6,613 nt of DNA from JBDHTS01 sp044220535 (GCA_044220535.1 JBGAQU010000106.1:1-6613); one strand, 5' to 3'; shown: positions 1-5,619, numbered from the stretch's first letter. Notes: generated by a model not told the origin, from the sequence alone. Translations and numbers: made by a program.

Positions 1-146
1 CTGCCTGCTGGTTTTCTGCCGTGTCGGTCGTAATAACCACGCCGCCCCTGAAACGCGCCTATGTCCGTGCCTCGAAATGGATTGATCGGGTAGCGGGCGC
101 TTTCTTTATCGGCCTCGGCCGGAAACTGGCGGAAAGCCGACTTTAG
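1..146 (+). CDS. LysE family translocator, C-terminal fragment (5' end outside window)
   Basis: The reading frame that begins at base 3 is open from the window edge to a TAG at 144-146 and encodes 47 residues. It starts ACWFSAVSVV, continues through KRAYVRASKWIDRVAGAFF and ends KLAESRL. This matches the last transmembrane segment region of LysE/RhtB-type exporters, whose tails typically read WF-A-hydrophobic-SSP-RRAYLRAGRWIDR-hydrophobic-GLRLALSR. The family exports amino acids or related small metabolites across the inner membrane. The substrate cannot be told from this tail. Only about a fifth of a normal ~205-residue protein is visible, so the start, promoter and upstream neighbours are unknown. 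The gene ends 20 bp before the first candidate Fur box and points the same way as the ferredoxin genes. The Fur-box region between them suggests a separate transcription unit. The family call rests on remembered consensus, not on an alignment. Confidence 0.75.
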   Translation, partial: ACWFSAVSVVITTPPLKRAYVRASKWIDRVAGAFFIGLGRKLAESRL

Positions 147-165
147 CCATACTTATGCCCACAAA

Positions 166-180
166 TGCGACTCATTATCA
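166..180. promoter_or_regulatory. Candidate Fur box 1, upstream of the ferredoxin pair
   Basis: TGCGACT-C-ATTATCA fits the 7-1-7 layout of Fur sites (ideal TGATAAT-N-ATTATCA). The right half matches the ideal exactly and the left half matches in 4 of 7 positions. It lies 66 bp before the first ferredoxin start, next to a second, similar dyad. Bfd-type ferredoxins are commonly repressed by Fur with iron, so the site and the gene content support each other. The assignment to Fur, rather than to another iron regulator such as RirA or Irr, is inference. Confidence 0.5.
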
Positions 181-189
181 AAAATATCT

Positions 190-204
190 TGCGAATGGTT
201 CTCA
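190..204. promoter_or_regulatory. Candidate Fur box 2, overlapping a possible promoter of the ferredoxin pair
   Basis: TGCGAAT-G-GTTCTCA is a second 7-1-7 dyad. Its halves are complementary in 5 of 7 positions, and it resembles the TGCAAATGATTCTCA type of alphaproteobacterial Fur site. Its centre is 24 bp from that of box 1. A weak sigma-70-like pair overlaps it: TTGCGA at 189-194 and, after 17 bp, TACCTT at 212-217. Repressor bound here would therefore block the promoter. The first ferredoxin start follows 42 bp downstream, with AGGGA at 232-236 as its ribosome binding site. Confidence 0.55.
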
Positions 205-246
205 ATTTCACTACCTTAAGGGTAACGAAACAGGGAATCGCCCAGA

Positions 247-483
247 ATGATCGTCTGCAACTGCAACCCCTTCAGCGACCGCGATGTCAAAGCGCACCTG
301 CAGTCCACGGGTAAAACCACGGTTGCGGCCACCTATAAATGCTGCTCCGGCGGCGCGTCACCCGAATGCTGCCGTTGCCTGACGACCCTGAAAGACATGG
401 TTCAGGCGCATAACGCGGACCTGACCATCGAAAACCTGAAACAATCCCTGCCTCAGCCTGTTGAGATGGAAGAAATGGCATGA
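247..483 (+). CDS. Bfd-like [2Fe-2S] ferredoxin (BFD-like iron-sulfur binding domain), first of a coupled pair
   Basis: This 78-residue protein has the size and motif of bacterioferritin-associated ferredoxin: MIVCNCN at the N-terminus and PECCRCL at residues 39-45. The likely cluster ligands are C4, C6, C41 and C44, that is CxC, 34 residues, then CxxC. Bfd proteins carry a [2Fe-2S] cluster and pass electrons to bacterioferritin so that stored Fe(III) is released to the cytoplasm. Related domains also occur in other iron-sulfur and redox enzymes. Three additional cysteines (C32, C33, C42) give seven in total, which is unusual for so small a domain and makes the ligand set less certain. The start is supported by AGGGA ten bases upstream and by the universal MIVCxC opening. 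Two candidate Fur boxes lie upstream. The stop overlaps the next start (ATGA at 480-483). By hand count the gene is about 57% G+C. No bacterioferritin gene is in the window. Confidence 0.8.
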   Translation: MIVCNCNPFSDRDVKAHLQSTGKTTVAATYKCCSGGASPECCRCLTTLKDMVQAHNADLTIENLKQSLPQPVEMEEMA

Positions 484-800
484 TTGTCTGTATTTGCAGA
501 GAATTTAGTTGTGCTACCGTTAAAGGCTCGGTGAACGCTGGATCAACAGATTGTATTGATACCCATGAAAAACTAAGGGGTCAAAAACCCAATTGCGGAG
601 GATGCCTCGTTTTCACTCAGGCACTCCATGAGCTTTTTAAAAGGACGGGCAAAGAACTGGGTGAGGCTTCAAAGGCTAAACCTGAAGACAGGGTCAGCGC
701 CATCCGCTATTTGGTAAAAAAGGCATCTGAATATCCGCCTGATGCAATACCTGAATATTTTGATCCAGTATTAAAAGCGGCAGCTCACGTCCTGAAATAA
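480..800 (+). CDS. Second Bfd-like [2Fe-2S] ferredoxin with C-terminal extension
   Basis: The protein has 106 residues. Positions 1-45 are a clean BFD-like domain: MIVCICR, then QKPNCGGCL, giving ligands C4, C6, C39 and C42 (CxC, 32 residues, CxxC). Two other cysteines, C11 and C25, are present. Residues about 60-106 form an extension not found in standard Bfd proteins of about 60-70 residues. It is rich in charge and probably helical, with the segment EDRVSAIRYLVKK followed by a proline- and aromatic-containing stretch (YPPDAIPEYF). I do not recognise it. The start overlaps the stop of the first ferredoxin in ATGA, and GGAAGA at 468-473 lies six bases before it, so translation is probably coupled. 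By hand count the gene is about 44% G+C against about 57% for its partner, with A/T-ending codons common. It is therefore not a simple recent copy of its neighbour and may have been acquired. The role, presumably electron transfer in iron release, is inferred from the domain. Confidence 0.75.
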   Translation: MIVCICREFSCATVKGSVNAGSTDCIDTHEKLRGQKPNCGGCLVFTQALHELFKRTGKELGEASKAKPEDRVSAIRYLVKKASEYPPDAIPEYFDPVLKAAAHVLK

Positions 801-815
801 TTCCGGATGCTTTAC

Positions 816-840
816 CGCAGGATATGGACAACCTCCTGCG
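816..840 (+). other. Hairpin after the ferredoxin pair, possible weak terminator
   Basis: CGCAGGA at 816-822 and TCCTGCG at 834-840 form a perfect 7-bp stem with an 11-base loop, 15 bp after the second ferredoxin stop. No T-run follows, so it is not a convincing intrinsic terminator. It could stabilise the 3' end of the ferredoxin mRNA or assist Rho-dependent ending. I could not find a clear promoter between here and the cyclophilin start at 890, so read-through into that gene is possible. Confidence 0.3.
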
Positions 841-889
841 TATATGCCACGAGTCTTGAACGCAAACCTCAATCTCGTAGGAATTTGAA

Positions 890-1468
890 ATGTTTAAATC
901 CTGTATCAGACTTTTAGGGAGTATCCTTATCATGACAGCCAGCATGGCGGGTGCCGCCCATGCGGAAGATGCCAAACCGGCCGCCGCAACCCCTGACACC
1001 ACCCTGACCCTGAACCTCTCGACCGGCCCGGTCGTGATCCAGATGCTGCCCGACATCGCCCCCGGCCATGTCGCCCGCATCAAGGAACTGGCCGGCCAGA
1101 AATTCTATGACGGTATCGTCTTCCACCGCGTCATAGACGGCTTTATGGCCCAGACGGGCGACCCGACAGGCACCGGCACAGGCGGCTCCAAACTGCCTGA
1201 CCTGAAAGCCGAGTTCAGCCAGTACCCCTACAAACGCGGCACGGTCGGCATGGCCCGCACCGGCGACCCGAACAGCGCGAACTCCCAGTTCTTCATCTGC
1301 TTCACTGATGACGGCTGCAGCTTCCTGACCGGCCAGTACACGGTCTGGGGACAGGTGATCAGCGGCATGGAGAATGTCGATAAAGTCGCCAAGGGCGAAC
1401 CACCTGCCAGCCCGGACAAAATCGTCACCGCGACGGTTGGCGCTGCCGCCCCGGCAAAAGCGAATTAA
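890..1468 (+). CDS. ppiA: Exported cyclophilin-type peptidyl-prolyl cis-trans isomerase
   Basis: This 192-residue protein catalyses cis-trans isomerisation of X-Pro bonds in proteins folding outside the cytoplasm. Residues 1-25 are a signal peptide: K3 and R7, a hydrophobic core, and a probable cut after AHA. A short Ala/Pro linker follows, then the cyclophilin domain at about 37-184. The signature FHRVIDGFMAQTGDPTG (78-94) holds the catalytic arginine R80 with F85 and Q88. GMARTGDPNSANSQFFI (120-136) supplies the second half of the active site. The position of human CypA Trp121 is Phe here (F145), as is common in bacteria and usually linked to weak cyclosporin binding, and the His126 position is Tyr. 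C137 and C143 are close enough to form a disulfide in the periplasm. AGGAA at 879-883 lies six bases before the start. The symbol is given by function (periplasmic cyclophilin), not proven orthology. A strong terminator follows. Confidence 0.92.
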   Translation: MFKSCIRLLGSILIMTASMAGAAHAEDAKPAAATPDTTLTLNLSTGPVVIQMLPDIAPGHVARIKELAGQKFYDGIVFHRVIDGFMAQTGDPTGTGTGGSKLPDLKAEFSQYPYKRGTVGMARTGDPNSANSQFFICFTDDGCSFLTGQYTVWGQVISGMENVDKVAKGEPPASPDKIVTATVGAAAPAKAN

Positions 1469-1482
1469 TCATTTGATTATCC

Positions 1483-1520
1483 AACCCTCTCCTTTAAAAA
1501 GGAGAGGGTTTTTCTTTTTT
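1483..1520 (+). terminator. Rho-independent terminator of the cyclophilin gene
   Basis: AACCCTCTCC at 1483-1492 pairs perfectly with GGAGAGGGTT at 1501-1510. The stem may extend by TTT/AAA into the loop. It is followed by a T-rich tract running to 1520 (five T, one C, six T). It starts 14 bp after the cyclophilin stop. The arrangement works for plus-strand transcription only. It stands directly against the next gene, whose ribosome binding site AAAAGG begins at the base after the T-tract. Confidence 0.9.
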
Positions 1521-1533
1521 AAAAGGCAATGAT

Positions 1534-3171
1534 ATGAGCAAGGATTGGTGGCGCGGCGCGGTGGTGTATCAAATCTACCCACGCAGCTATATGGACTCCA
1601 ATGGTGATGGCATCGGTGACCTGCCCGGCATCACTGAAAAATTGCCCTATGTTGCTTCTTTAGGCGTAGACGCCATCTGGCTTTCCCCTTTCTTCAAATC
1701 ACCGATGAAGGATTTCGGATATGACGTGTCCGATTACAAAGACGTCGATCCGATCTTCGGCGCCATCAGGGATTTTGAGGCGCTGTTGAAGCGCGCCCAT
1801 GACCTCGGCCTGAAAATCATCATCGACCAGGTGCTGAACCACACTTCGGACCAGCACGCATGGTTTCAGGAAAGCAAACTGAGCCGCGATAACCCCAAGG
1901 CCGACTGGTATGTCTGGGCCGACCCAAAGCCAGACGGCACACCCCCCAACAACTGGCAGGCCGTGTTCGGCGGATCGTCCTGGGAATACGACATCCGGCG
2001 CGGGCAATATTATTTACACAACTTCCTGCCTTCACAGCCCGACCTTAACCTCCGCAATCCGGAAGTGCGTGACGCGGTTCTCGAAGAATGCCGCTTCTGG
2101 CTGGACATGGGCGTGGATGGTTTTCGTCTGGACACATCGAATTACTTCTTCCATGACGAACAACTCCGGAACAATCCCGTCAATCCAAAACCCTTCAACC
2201 TGAACTTTGAACTGGCGCATGCCACGCCGTACACCATGCAGCTGCATCAATTCGATAAATCACGGCCTGATAACGTGGTGATGTTGAACGATATCCGCAA
2301 ACTGATGGACAGCTATGACGCGCGCATGACGGTCGGCGAAGTGGGCGACGAAAGCATCGGGATGGAATTGTCAGCCAGCTATACAGGCGGCGGGGACAAA
2401 CTGCATACCTGTTACAATTTCGATCTTTTAGGCGGCACGGAACCCAGCGCCTCTTTTATACGCAAGGCACTTGATCATTTCGACAGCTACAAGATCAAGG
2501 ACAGCTGGCCGTCCTGGGCGTTTTCCAACCATGACGTACCGCGCGTCCTGTCCCGCTGGGGCAAGGATTGCAATTACGACCCGCGCTTTTCCGCCACCGT
2601 CCTCGCCGCCCTGTGCAGCCTGCGCGGCACAATCTTCATGTACCAGGGTGAAGAACTGGGATTGACCGACGCGGTTATTCCTTTCGACCGCATTCAGGAC
2701 CCATGGGGCAAATATCTTTACCCGCTATGGCAGGGCCGCGACGGCTGCCGCACGCCGATGCCCTGGACCACAGGGAACGATTATGCCGGATTCAGCACCG
2801 CGGAACCCTGGCTCCCCATTCCTGAACAGCACAGCCGCAACGCGGTTGCCGCGCAGGAAAAGGATTCCTTTTCCCCGTTGAACGCATTCCGCGCCTTCGT
2901 AAAATGGCGAAAATCCGTCCCTGCGATGGTTGAAGGCACGCTGAAGTTTTTCAATGGCCCAACTGATCGCCAGCTTTGCTTCACCCGCACGCTTGGGAAG
3001 GAAAGGGTATTATGCTTGTTCAATTTTGATAGTAAACCCGCCAGCATTTCATTGCCTGACACGCATAAAGGAAAAGCGTTCGATGCAGGAACACGCACCG
3101 GCTCGACGGACGGAAACACTGTAACCCTTCCGGCATTCGGTCTTTATTGTTCGGTGTCCGAAGGCGGCTGA
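1534..3171 (+). CDS. Alpha-glucosidase, glycoside hydrolase family 13 (oligo-1,6-/alpha-glucosidase type)
   Basis: This 545-residue protein has no signal peptide. It is probably a cytoplasmic enzyme that hydrolyses the terminal alpha-glucosidic bond of maltose, isomaltose, sucrose or similar short sugars. It opens with WWRGAVVYQIYPRSYMDSNGDGIGDLPGI, typical of GH13, and D21-D29 (DSNGDGIGD) form the calcium-binding-type loop. Conserved regions follow in order: DQVLNH (98-103), QPDLNL (168-173), GFRLD with nucleophile D200, VGEV with acid/base E269, and FSNHD with transition-state stabiliser D334. Domain B lies at about 104-170 and the C-terminal beta-domain at about 465-545. QPDLN and GFRLDTSNYFFHDEQLRNNP recall proteobacterial alpha-glucosidases of subfamily GH13_23, so I favour that over trehalose synthase or amylosucrase. 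Length is normal for the family and all catalytic residues are present. AAAAGG at 1521-1526 precedes the start by seven bases. No sugar transporter or regulator lies nearby. Confidence 0.93.
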   Translation: MSKDWWRGAVVYQIYPRSYMDSNGDGIGDLPGITEKLPYVASLGVDAIWLSPFFKSPMKDFGYDVSDYKDVDPIFGAIRDFEALLKRAHDLGLKIIIDQVLNHTSDQHAWFQESKLSRDNPKADWYVWADPKPDGTPPNNWQAVFGGSSWEYDIRRGQYYLHNFLPSQPDLNLRNPEVRDAVLEECRFWLDMGVDGFRLDTSNYFFHDEQLRNNPVNPKPFNLNFELAHATPYTMQLHQFDKSRPDNVVMLNDIRKLMDSYDARMTVGEVGDESIGMELSASYTGGGDKLHTCYNFDLLGGTEPSASFIRKALDHFDSYKIKDSWPSWAFSNHDVPRVLSRWGKDCNYDPRFSATVLAALCSLRGTIFMYQGEELGLTDAVIPFDRIQDPWGKYLYPLWQGRDGCRTPMPWTTGNDYAGFSTAEPWLPIPEQHSRNAVAAQEKDSFSPLNAFRAFVKWRKSVPAMVEGTLKFFNGPTDRQLCFTRTLGKERVLCLFNFDSKPASISLPDTHKGKAFDAGTRTGSTDGNTVTLPAFGLYCSVSEGG

Positions 3172-3830
3172 TCGGGTAGCACGATCTGTTCCGTGGCAAC
3201 CGGTTCTGCCGGTGGAACCGTCTTTACTTCGGGGACAAGAACACCCATCGCCGCAACCAGCCTTTTCATGATACGGTCCAGCCGTTCCATATCACGCAAC
3301 GGATCGACCGTCTCAAGATGCAGAACACCCGCCAGTTCGTCGAAGAAAAATAGCACGGCGACATTCTTCATCCCCATGACATCCGTCAGGGTATCCATGC
3401 GCTCCTTGGTCATGAATGCCTTCAGCACAGACGCATCCCGTGTCTTGGCTACATAGGCGGCCACCCATTTCTCATGTTCGAACACTGCAATATCGGGAAA
3501 GGCCAGTGTTTCAATAAAATTCCGCATTTCAGGCGTGCCAATGGCAGCACCAGTCGGCATGCCCGCCCCCGTCTCAATCTCAATTACCGAAACATAACGG
3601 CGACCGCGCACATCATCCGTCTGTTGCGCATCGCAGAACAGGGAAATACCGAACCCGCCCATCGTCCCCCGGACAACCGGCGATTCCATGAAGCCGCGCT
3701 TCTGGTATTCCAGCCCGTGACGCACGGCGAAGGCAGACCATGATTGCTTCTGCTGCCGCAAAATAAATATGGTCCAGCCGGATATGCCCAGCAGGAACAG
3801 CGAAATAATAACCCAGATGAATATCAGCAT
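3144..3830 (-). CDS. Single-pass membrane protein of unknown function
   Basis: I do not recognise this 228-residue protein. Residues 2-24 are one strongly hydrophobic segment (LIFIWVIISLFLLGISGWTI), followed by RQQKQ. By the positive-inside rule it would be an N-terminal anchor with a cytoplasmic body. The body (about 30-200) is a mixed alpha/beta domain with RHGLEYQKRGFMESPVVRG, a Gly-rich turn (GTMGGFG), a FEHEKWVAAYV segment, an FFFDELAGVLHLETVD strand pair and a charged helix. The last 28 residues are Pro/Glu-rich and probably disordered. Coding bias and a coherent domain make it more likely real than a shadow of the plus strand. Its stop lies inside the end of the glucosidase gene, a 28-bp tail-to-tail overlap. 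The ribosome site is poor: AAGG lies about 14 bases before the ATG, near a small inverted repeat (3845-3865). It may be cotranscribed with the small gene upstream (3908-4144), 77 bp away. Confidence 0.75.
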   Translation of the reverse strand: MLIFIWVIISLFLLGISGWTIFILRQQKQSWSAFAVRHGLEYQKRGFMESPVVRGTMGGFGISLFCDAQQTDDVRGRRYVSVIEIETGAGMPTGAAIGTPEMRNFIETLAFPDIAVFEHEKWVAAYVAKTRDASVLKAFMTKERMDTLTDVMGMKNVAVLFFFDELAGVLHLETVDPLRDMERLDRIMKRLVAAMGVLVPEVKTVPPAEPVATEQIVLPDQPPSDTEQ

Positions 3831-3907
3831 GCGTCAGATAGCCGCCTTGGTGTTGAATGCCAAGGGCCAGTCTATACGGTCATGGATAAAAAACCTAGGC
3901 GCTGGTA

Positions 3908-4144
3908 TCAGCTTTTCCCCTGCCCCATGGCCAGAAGGTCGAGCCATTCCCCGTTCAGGGCCAGTTCGCTTTCCAGGCTGGCGAGAAGGCTCGATATGGC
4001 CCCCGTCATAACGGCTTCCTTATCTTTAGACCCGAGAAGATGGATCAGGGCATGCAGTTGCGCCAGCTGTTGCCGGCAACGATCGATGCCCATTTTACAG
4101 ACGAGATGCAGATGATCCCGCGAGTCTACGGTTTGCTTTTTCAT
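3908..4144 (-). CDS. Small hypothetical protein, 78 residues
   Basis: I do not recognise this protein. From the preferred start it reads MKKQTVDSRDHLHLVCKMGI and is mostly predictable helix, with a Leu/Gln/His-rich stretch (RQQLAQLHALIHLLG, about 24-38) and a second amphipathic helix (SSLLASLESELALNGEWLDLL). It has no signal peptide or membrane segment. Two cysteines (C16, C23) and four histidines in the first half could bind metal, but nothing proves it. A longer reading from 4177 adds 11 residues but lacks a ribosome site. The 4144 start has GGGGGA five bases upstream and fits a candidate promoter about 45 bp away, so I choose it. A promoter, a good ribosome site and helical patterning together argue for a real gene. 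The plus strand across the same bases also has an open frame, which I judge to be the shadow. Confidence 0.6.
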   Translation of the reverse strand: MKKQTVDSRDHLHLVCKMGIDRCRQQLAQLHALIHLLGSKDKEAVMTGAISSLLASLESELALNGEWLDLLAMGQGKS

Positions 4145-4149
4145 GTATT

Positions 4150-4155
4150 TCCCCC
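4150..4155 (-). promoter_or_regulatory. Ribosome binding site deciding the 4144 start
   Basis: On the minus strand GGGGGA lies five bases before the ATG at 4144-4142. No comparable sequence precedes the in-frame ATG at 4177, where the leader would also be only a few bases long given the promoter proposed at 4189-4218. Confidence 0.6.
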
Positions 4156-4188
4156 ACACATTAGCGATAATTTTCATATCGTGACAGA

Positions 4189-4218
4189 AAATTAACGCAA
4201 ATACGCGACTTTCGTCAA
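4189..4218 (-). promoter_or_regulatory. Candidate sigma-70 promoter for the small gene (and possibly the membrane protein)
   Basis: Read on the minus strand, TTGACG (4218-4213) matches the -35 consensus in five of six positions. After 18 bp, TAATTT (4194-4189) is a weaker -10. Transcription would begin near 4182 and give a leader of about 38 bases to the ATG at 4144. The surrounding sequence is AT-rich (4160-4280), as expected of a promoter region. Confidence 0.5.
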
Positions 4219-4283
4219 GAAATTTTTACTACCTATGCGTGATATTTTTGGAATTTTTGGCTGAAACCTGTCGTTTTTTTAAC

Positions 4284-4355
4284 TTGTCATCCCGAACGCA
4301 GTGTGGGACCTCACCTGTGCGAAGGTGAAGTCCCTCACTGCGTTCGGGATGACAA
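4284..4355. repeat. 72-bp long-stem palindromic repeat (GTCATCCCG-ended)
   Basis: The outer arms, TTGTCATCCCGAACGCAGTG at 4284-4303 and its exact complement at 4336-4355, are 20 bp and perfect. Inside, GGGAC/GTCCC (4305-4309 with 4330-4334) and TCACCT/AGGTGA (4311-4316 with 4323-4328) continue the stem, with only two mismatched positions and a six-base loop (4317-4322). No T-tract follows on either strand, so it is not a classical terminator, although it lies 16 bp past the stop of the dehydrogenase gene. Its ends are shared by a shorter hairpin at 6555-6584. From memory, GTCATCCCG palindromes are dispersed in many proteobacterial genomes, so this is probably one copy of an intergenic repeat family. 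Confidence 0.85.
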
Positions 4356-4371
4356 AGAAGTTTAAATCTGA

Positions 4372-5610
4372 TTAGGCTGCTTGCCGTTGACTGGCGCCAA
4401 AGCGTTCTTCGCTGGTGCGATCGGCAACCGACGCCGTATCACGCCCTTCACGGTCCGCGCGTTCGAAGACGCTCAGCAGAACATTGTAAATGCCCCCTAC
4501 GCGCTCCAACACCTCATTATGGGTGGGGATTGGGTAACGGTCCGGATGCATGCGCCACAGATACTGTGTTCCGGCACAAATCACACCGCCCGCATTGATC
4601 ACGTAATCGGGCGCATACAGCACGCCTTTGTCACGCAACATATTGGCGTGGCGTGAGTGTGCCAGCACATTATTCGCGCAACCGGCAACGATCTTCGCTT
4701 TCAGGGTCGCGATTGTCGCATCGTCCAGATCCGCCCCGCGTGCACAAGGCGCATAAATATCGACATCTTCCTTCATGATCTCGGCGGATGTCACGATCTT
4801 TGCATTGCCGCACTCAGTCGCCAGTGTCTTCAAACGGGCCTGTGCGTTTTCATTGCCGTCCCAATCCGACATGGTCAGGACTGCACCGTCTTTATACAAC
4901 ATCCGGCATAGATCCGCGCCGACAGCGCCAGCAGCACCCTTCACGGCAACCGTCACGCCCTTCAGGCTGTCATTGCCCATGCGATGTTTAACGCAAGCCT
5001 TGATCCCAACATAGGTGCCATAGGCCGTGTAAGGTGACGGGTTCGCGCCCGGAAGCGTCGACTGGTCAAAACCTTTAGGCAACATCTGGCCTGCGAAAAC
5101 GGAGAATGGAATGCCGCTGACATAGGGCGTTTCTGCAAACACGAATTCCATGTCGCGCTCACCGGTATTCATATCTTCCGCCGTCACGTAACGCCCGCCC
5201 AGGCTTTGCACCACCTGGCCCAGTGCCCGCATCATCGCCTCGGTCGGCTTGTCCTGGCCTTTTGGCCCAAGCACCACGCCCTTGCCGCCGCCGAGATCCA
5301 GATTGGCCATGGCATTCTTATAGGTCATGCCGCGCGACAGGCGGAGCACATCGGTGATGGCTTCATTGCCATCCGCATAATCGGTGCGATAGCGGCAGCC
5401 ACCCAGCGCCGGGCCGCGATGCGTGTTGTGGATCGCAATAAACGCGCGGAAACCGATTGTCTCGTCTTCAGCATAAACAACCTGTTCGTGATCCTGATAA
5501 TGCGGGCTGGCCGCGAAGCGCGGATCGGATTTTTGCCCGGAAAGGATCGCCGTGATGTCTTCAATCTTTAGGGAGGGTGATACAGAACTGTTCTGCTGGT
5601 GCGATTGCAT
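4372..5610 (-). CDS. Glu/Leu/Phe/Val dehydrogenase, most like leucine dehydrogenase
   Basis: From the chosen start the protein has 412 residues. The family oxidatively deaminates an amino acid to its 2-oxo acid with NAD+, releasing ammonia. Resemblance to leucine dehydrogenase suggests branched-chain amino acid catabolism in the cytoplasm. The substrate domain carries RGPALGGCR (65-73), MTYKNAMANLDLGGGKG with lysines K98 and K110, and AEDMNT with D146. NPSPYTAYG (190-198) leads into the Rossmann domain, with VAVKGAAGAVGADL (221-234) and acidic SDWD (248-251) at the usual NAD-ribose position. PDYVINAGGVI (335-345) is diagnostic. Unusual points are GAAGAVG in place of the common GLGNVG-like turn, an insertion of about 14 residues before NPSP (about 169-190), and a 30-45 residue leader and charged tail beyond the ~365-residue norm. 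An upstream in-frame ATG at 5670 is rejected because AGGAG sits nine bases before the 5610 start. Glutamate dehydrogenase is less likely given the length. Confidence 0.87.
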   Translation of the reverse strand: MQSHQQNSSVSPSLKIEDITAILSGQKSDPRFAASPHYQDHEQVVYAEDETIGFRAFIAIHNTHRGPALGGCRYRTDYADGNEAITDVLRLSRGMTYKNAMANLDLGGGKGVVLGPKGQDKPTEAMMRALGQVVQSLGGRYVTAEDMNTGERDMEFVFAETPYVSGIPFSVFAGQMLPKGFDQSTLPGANPSPYTAYGTYVGIKACVKHRMGNDSLKGVTVAVKGAAGAVGADLCRMLYKDGAVLTMSDWDGNENAQARLKTLATECGNAKIVTSAEIMKEDVDIYAPCARGADLDDATIATLKAKIVAGCANNVLAHSRHANMLRDKGVLYAPDYVINAGGVICAGTQYLWRMHPDRYPIPTHNEVLERVGGIYNVLLSVFERADREGRDTASVADRTSEERFGASQRQAA

Positions 5611-5619
5611 GAAACGCGT

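Noticed and set aside
841..889. Promoter for the cyclophilin gene
   Set aside because: TATATG (841-846) and TTGAAC (856-861) are present but not in a usable -35/-10 arrangement. No promoter is called.
694..1083. Minus-strand frame of 129 residues opposite the second ferredoxin and the cyclophilin start
   Set aside because: It overlaps two well-supported genes, and its translation shows no family pattern.
3193..3743. Plus-strand frames inside the membrane protein gene
   Set aside because: They have no ribosome sites and low-complexity Ser/Thr/Arg composition. The minus frame has a clear membrane anchor and a coherent domain.
3845..3865. Inverted repeat CCTTGG...CCAAGG between the two minus-strand genes
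   Set aside because: A six-bp stem with a nine-base loop and no T-run. It might mask the weak ribosome site of the membrane protein gene, but chance is as likely.
3880..3910. Terminator after the small minus-strand gene (GCTG-ATAC-CAGC then TTTTTT)
   Set aside because: The stem is only four base pairs and the T-run starts seven bases after it, so it is too weak to call.
3744..4115. Plus-strand frame of 123 residues across the small minus-strand gene
   Set aside because: Ser/Arg/Pro-rich without recognisable features, no ribosome site, and it runs across the end of one minus-strand gene and most of another. The minus-strand reading has better start signals.
5206..5571. Plus-strand frame of 121 residues inside the dehydrogenase
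   Set aside because: It lies wholly within a gene with diagnostic motifs on the other strand.
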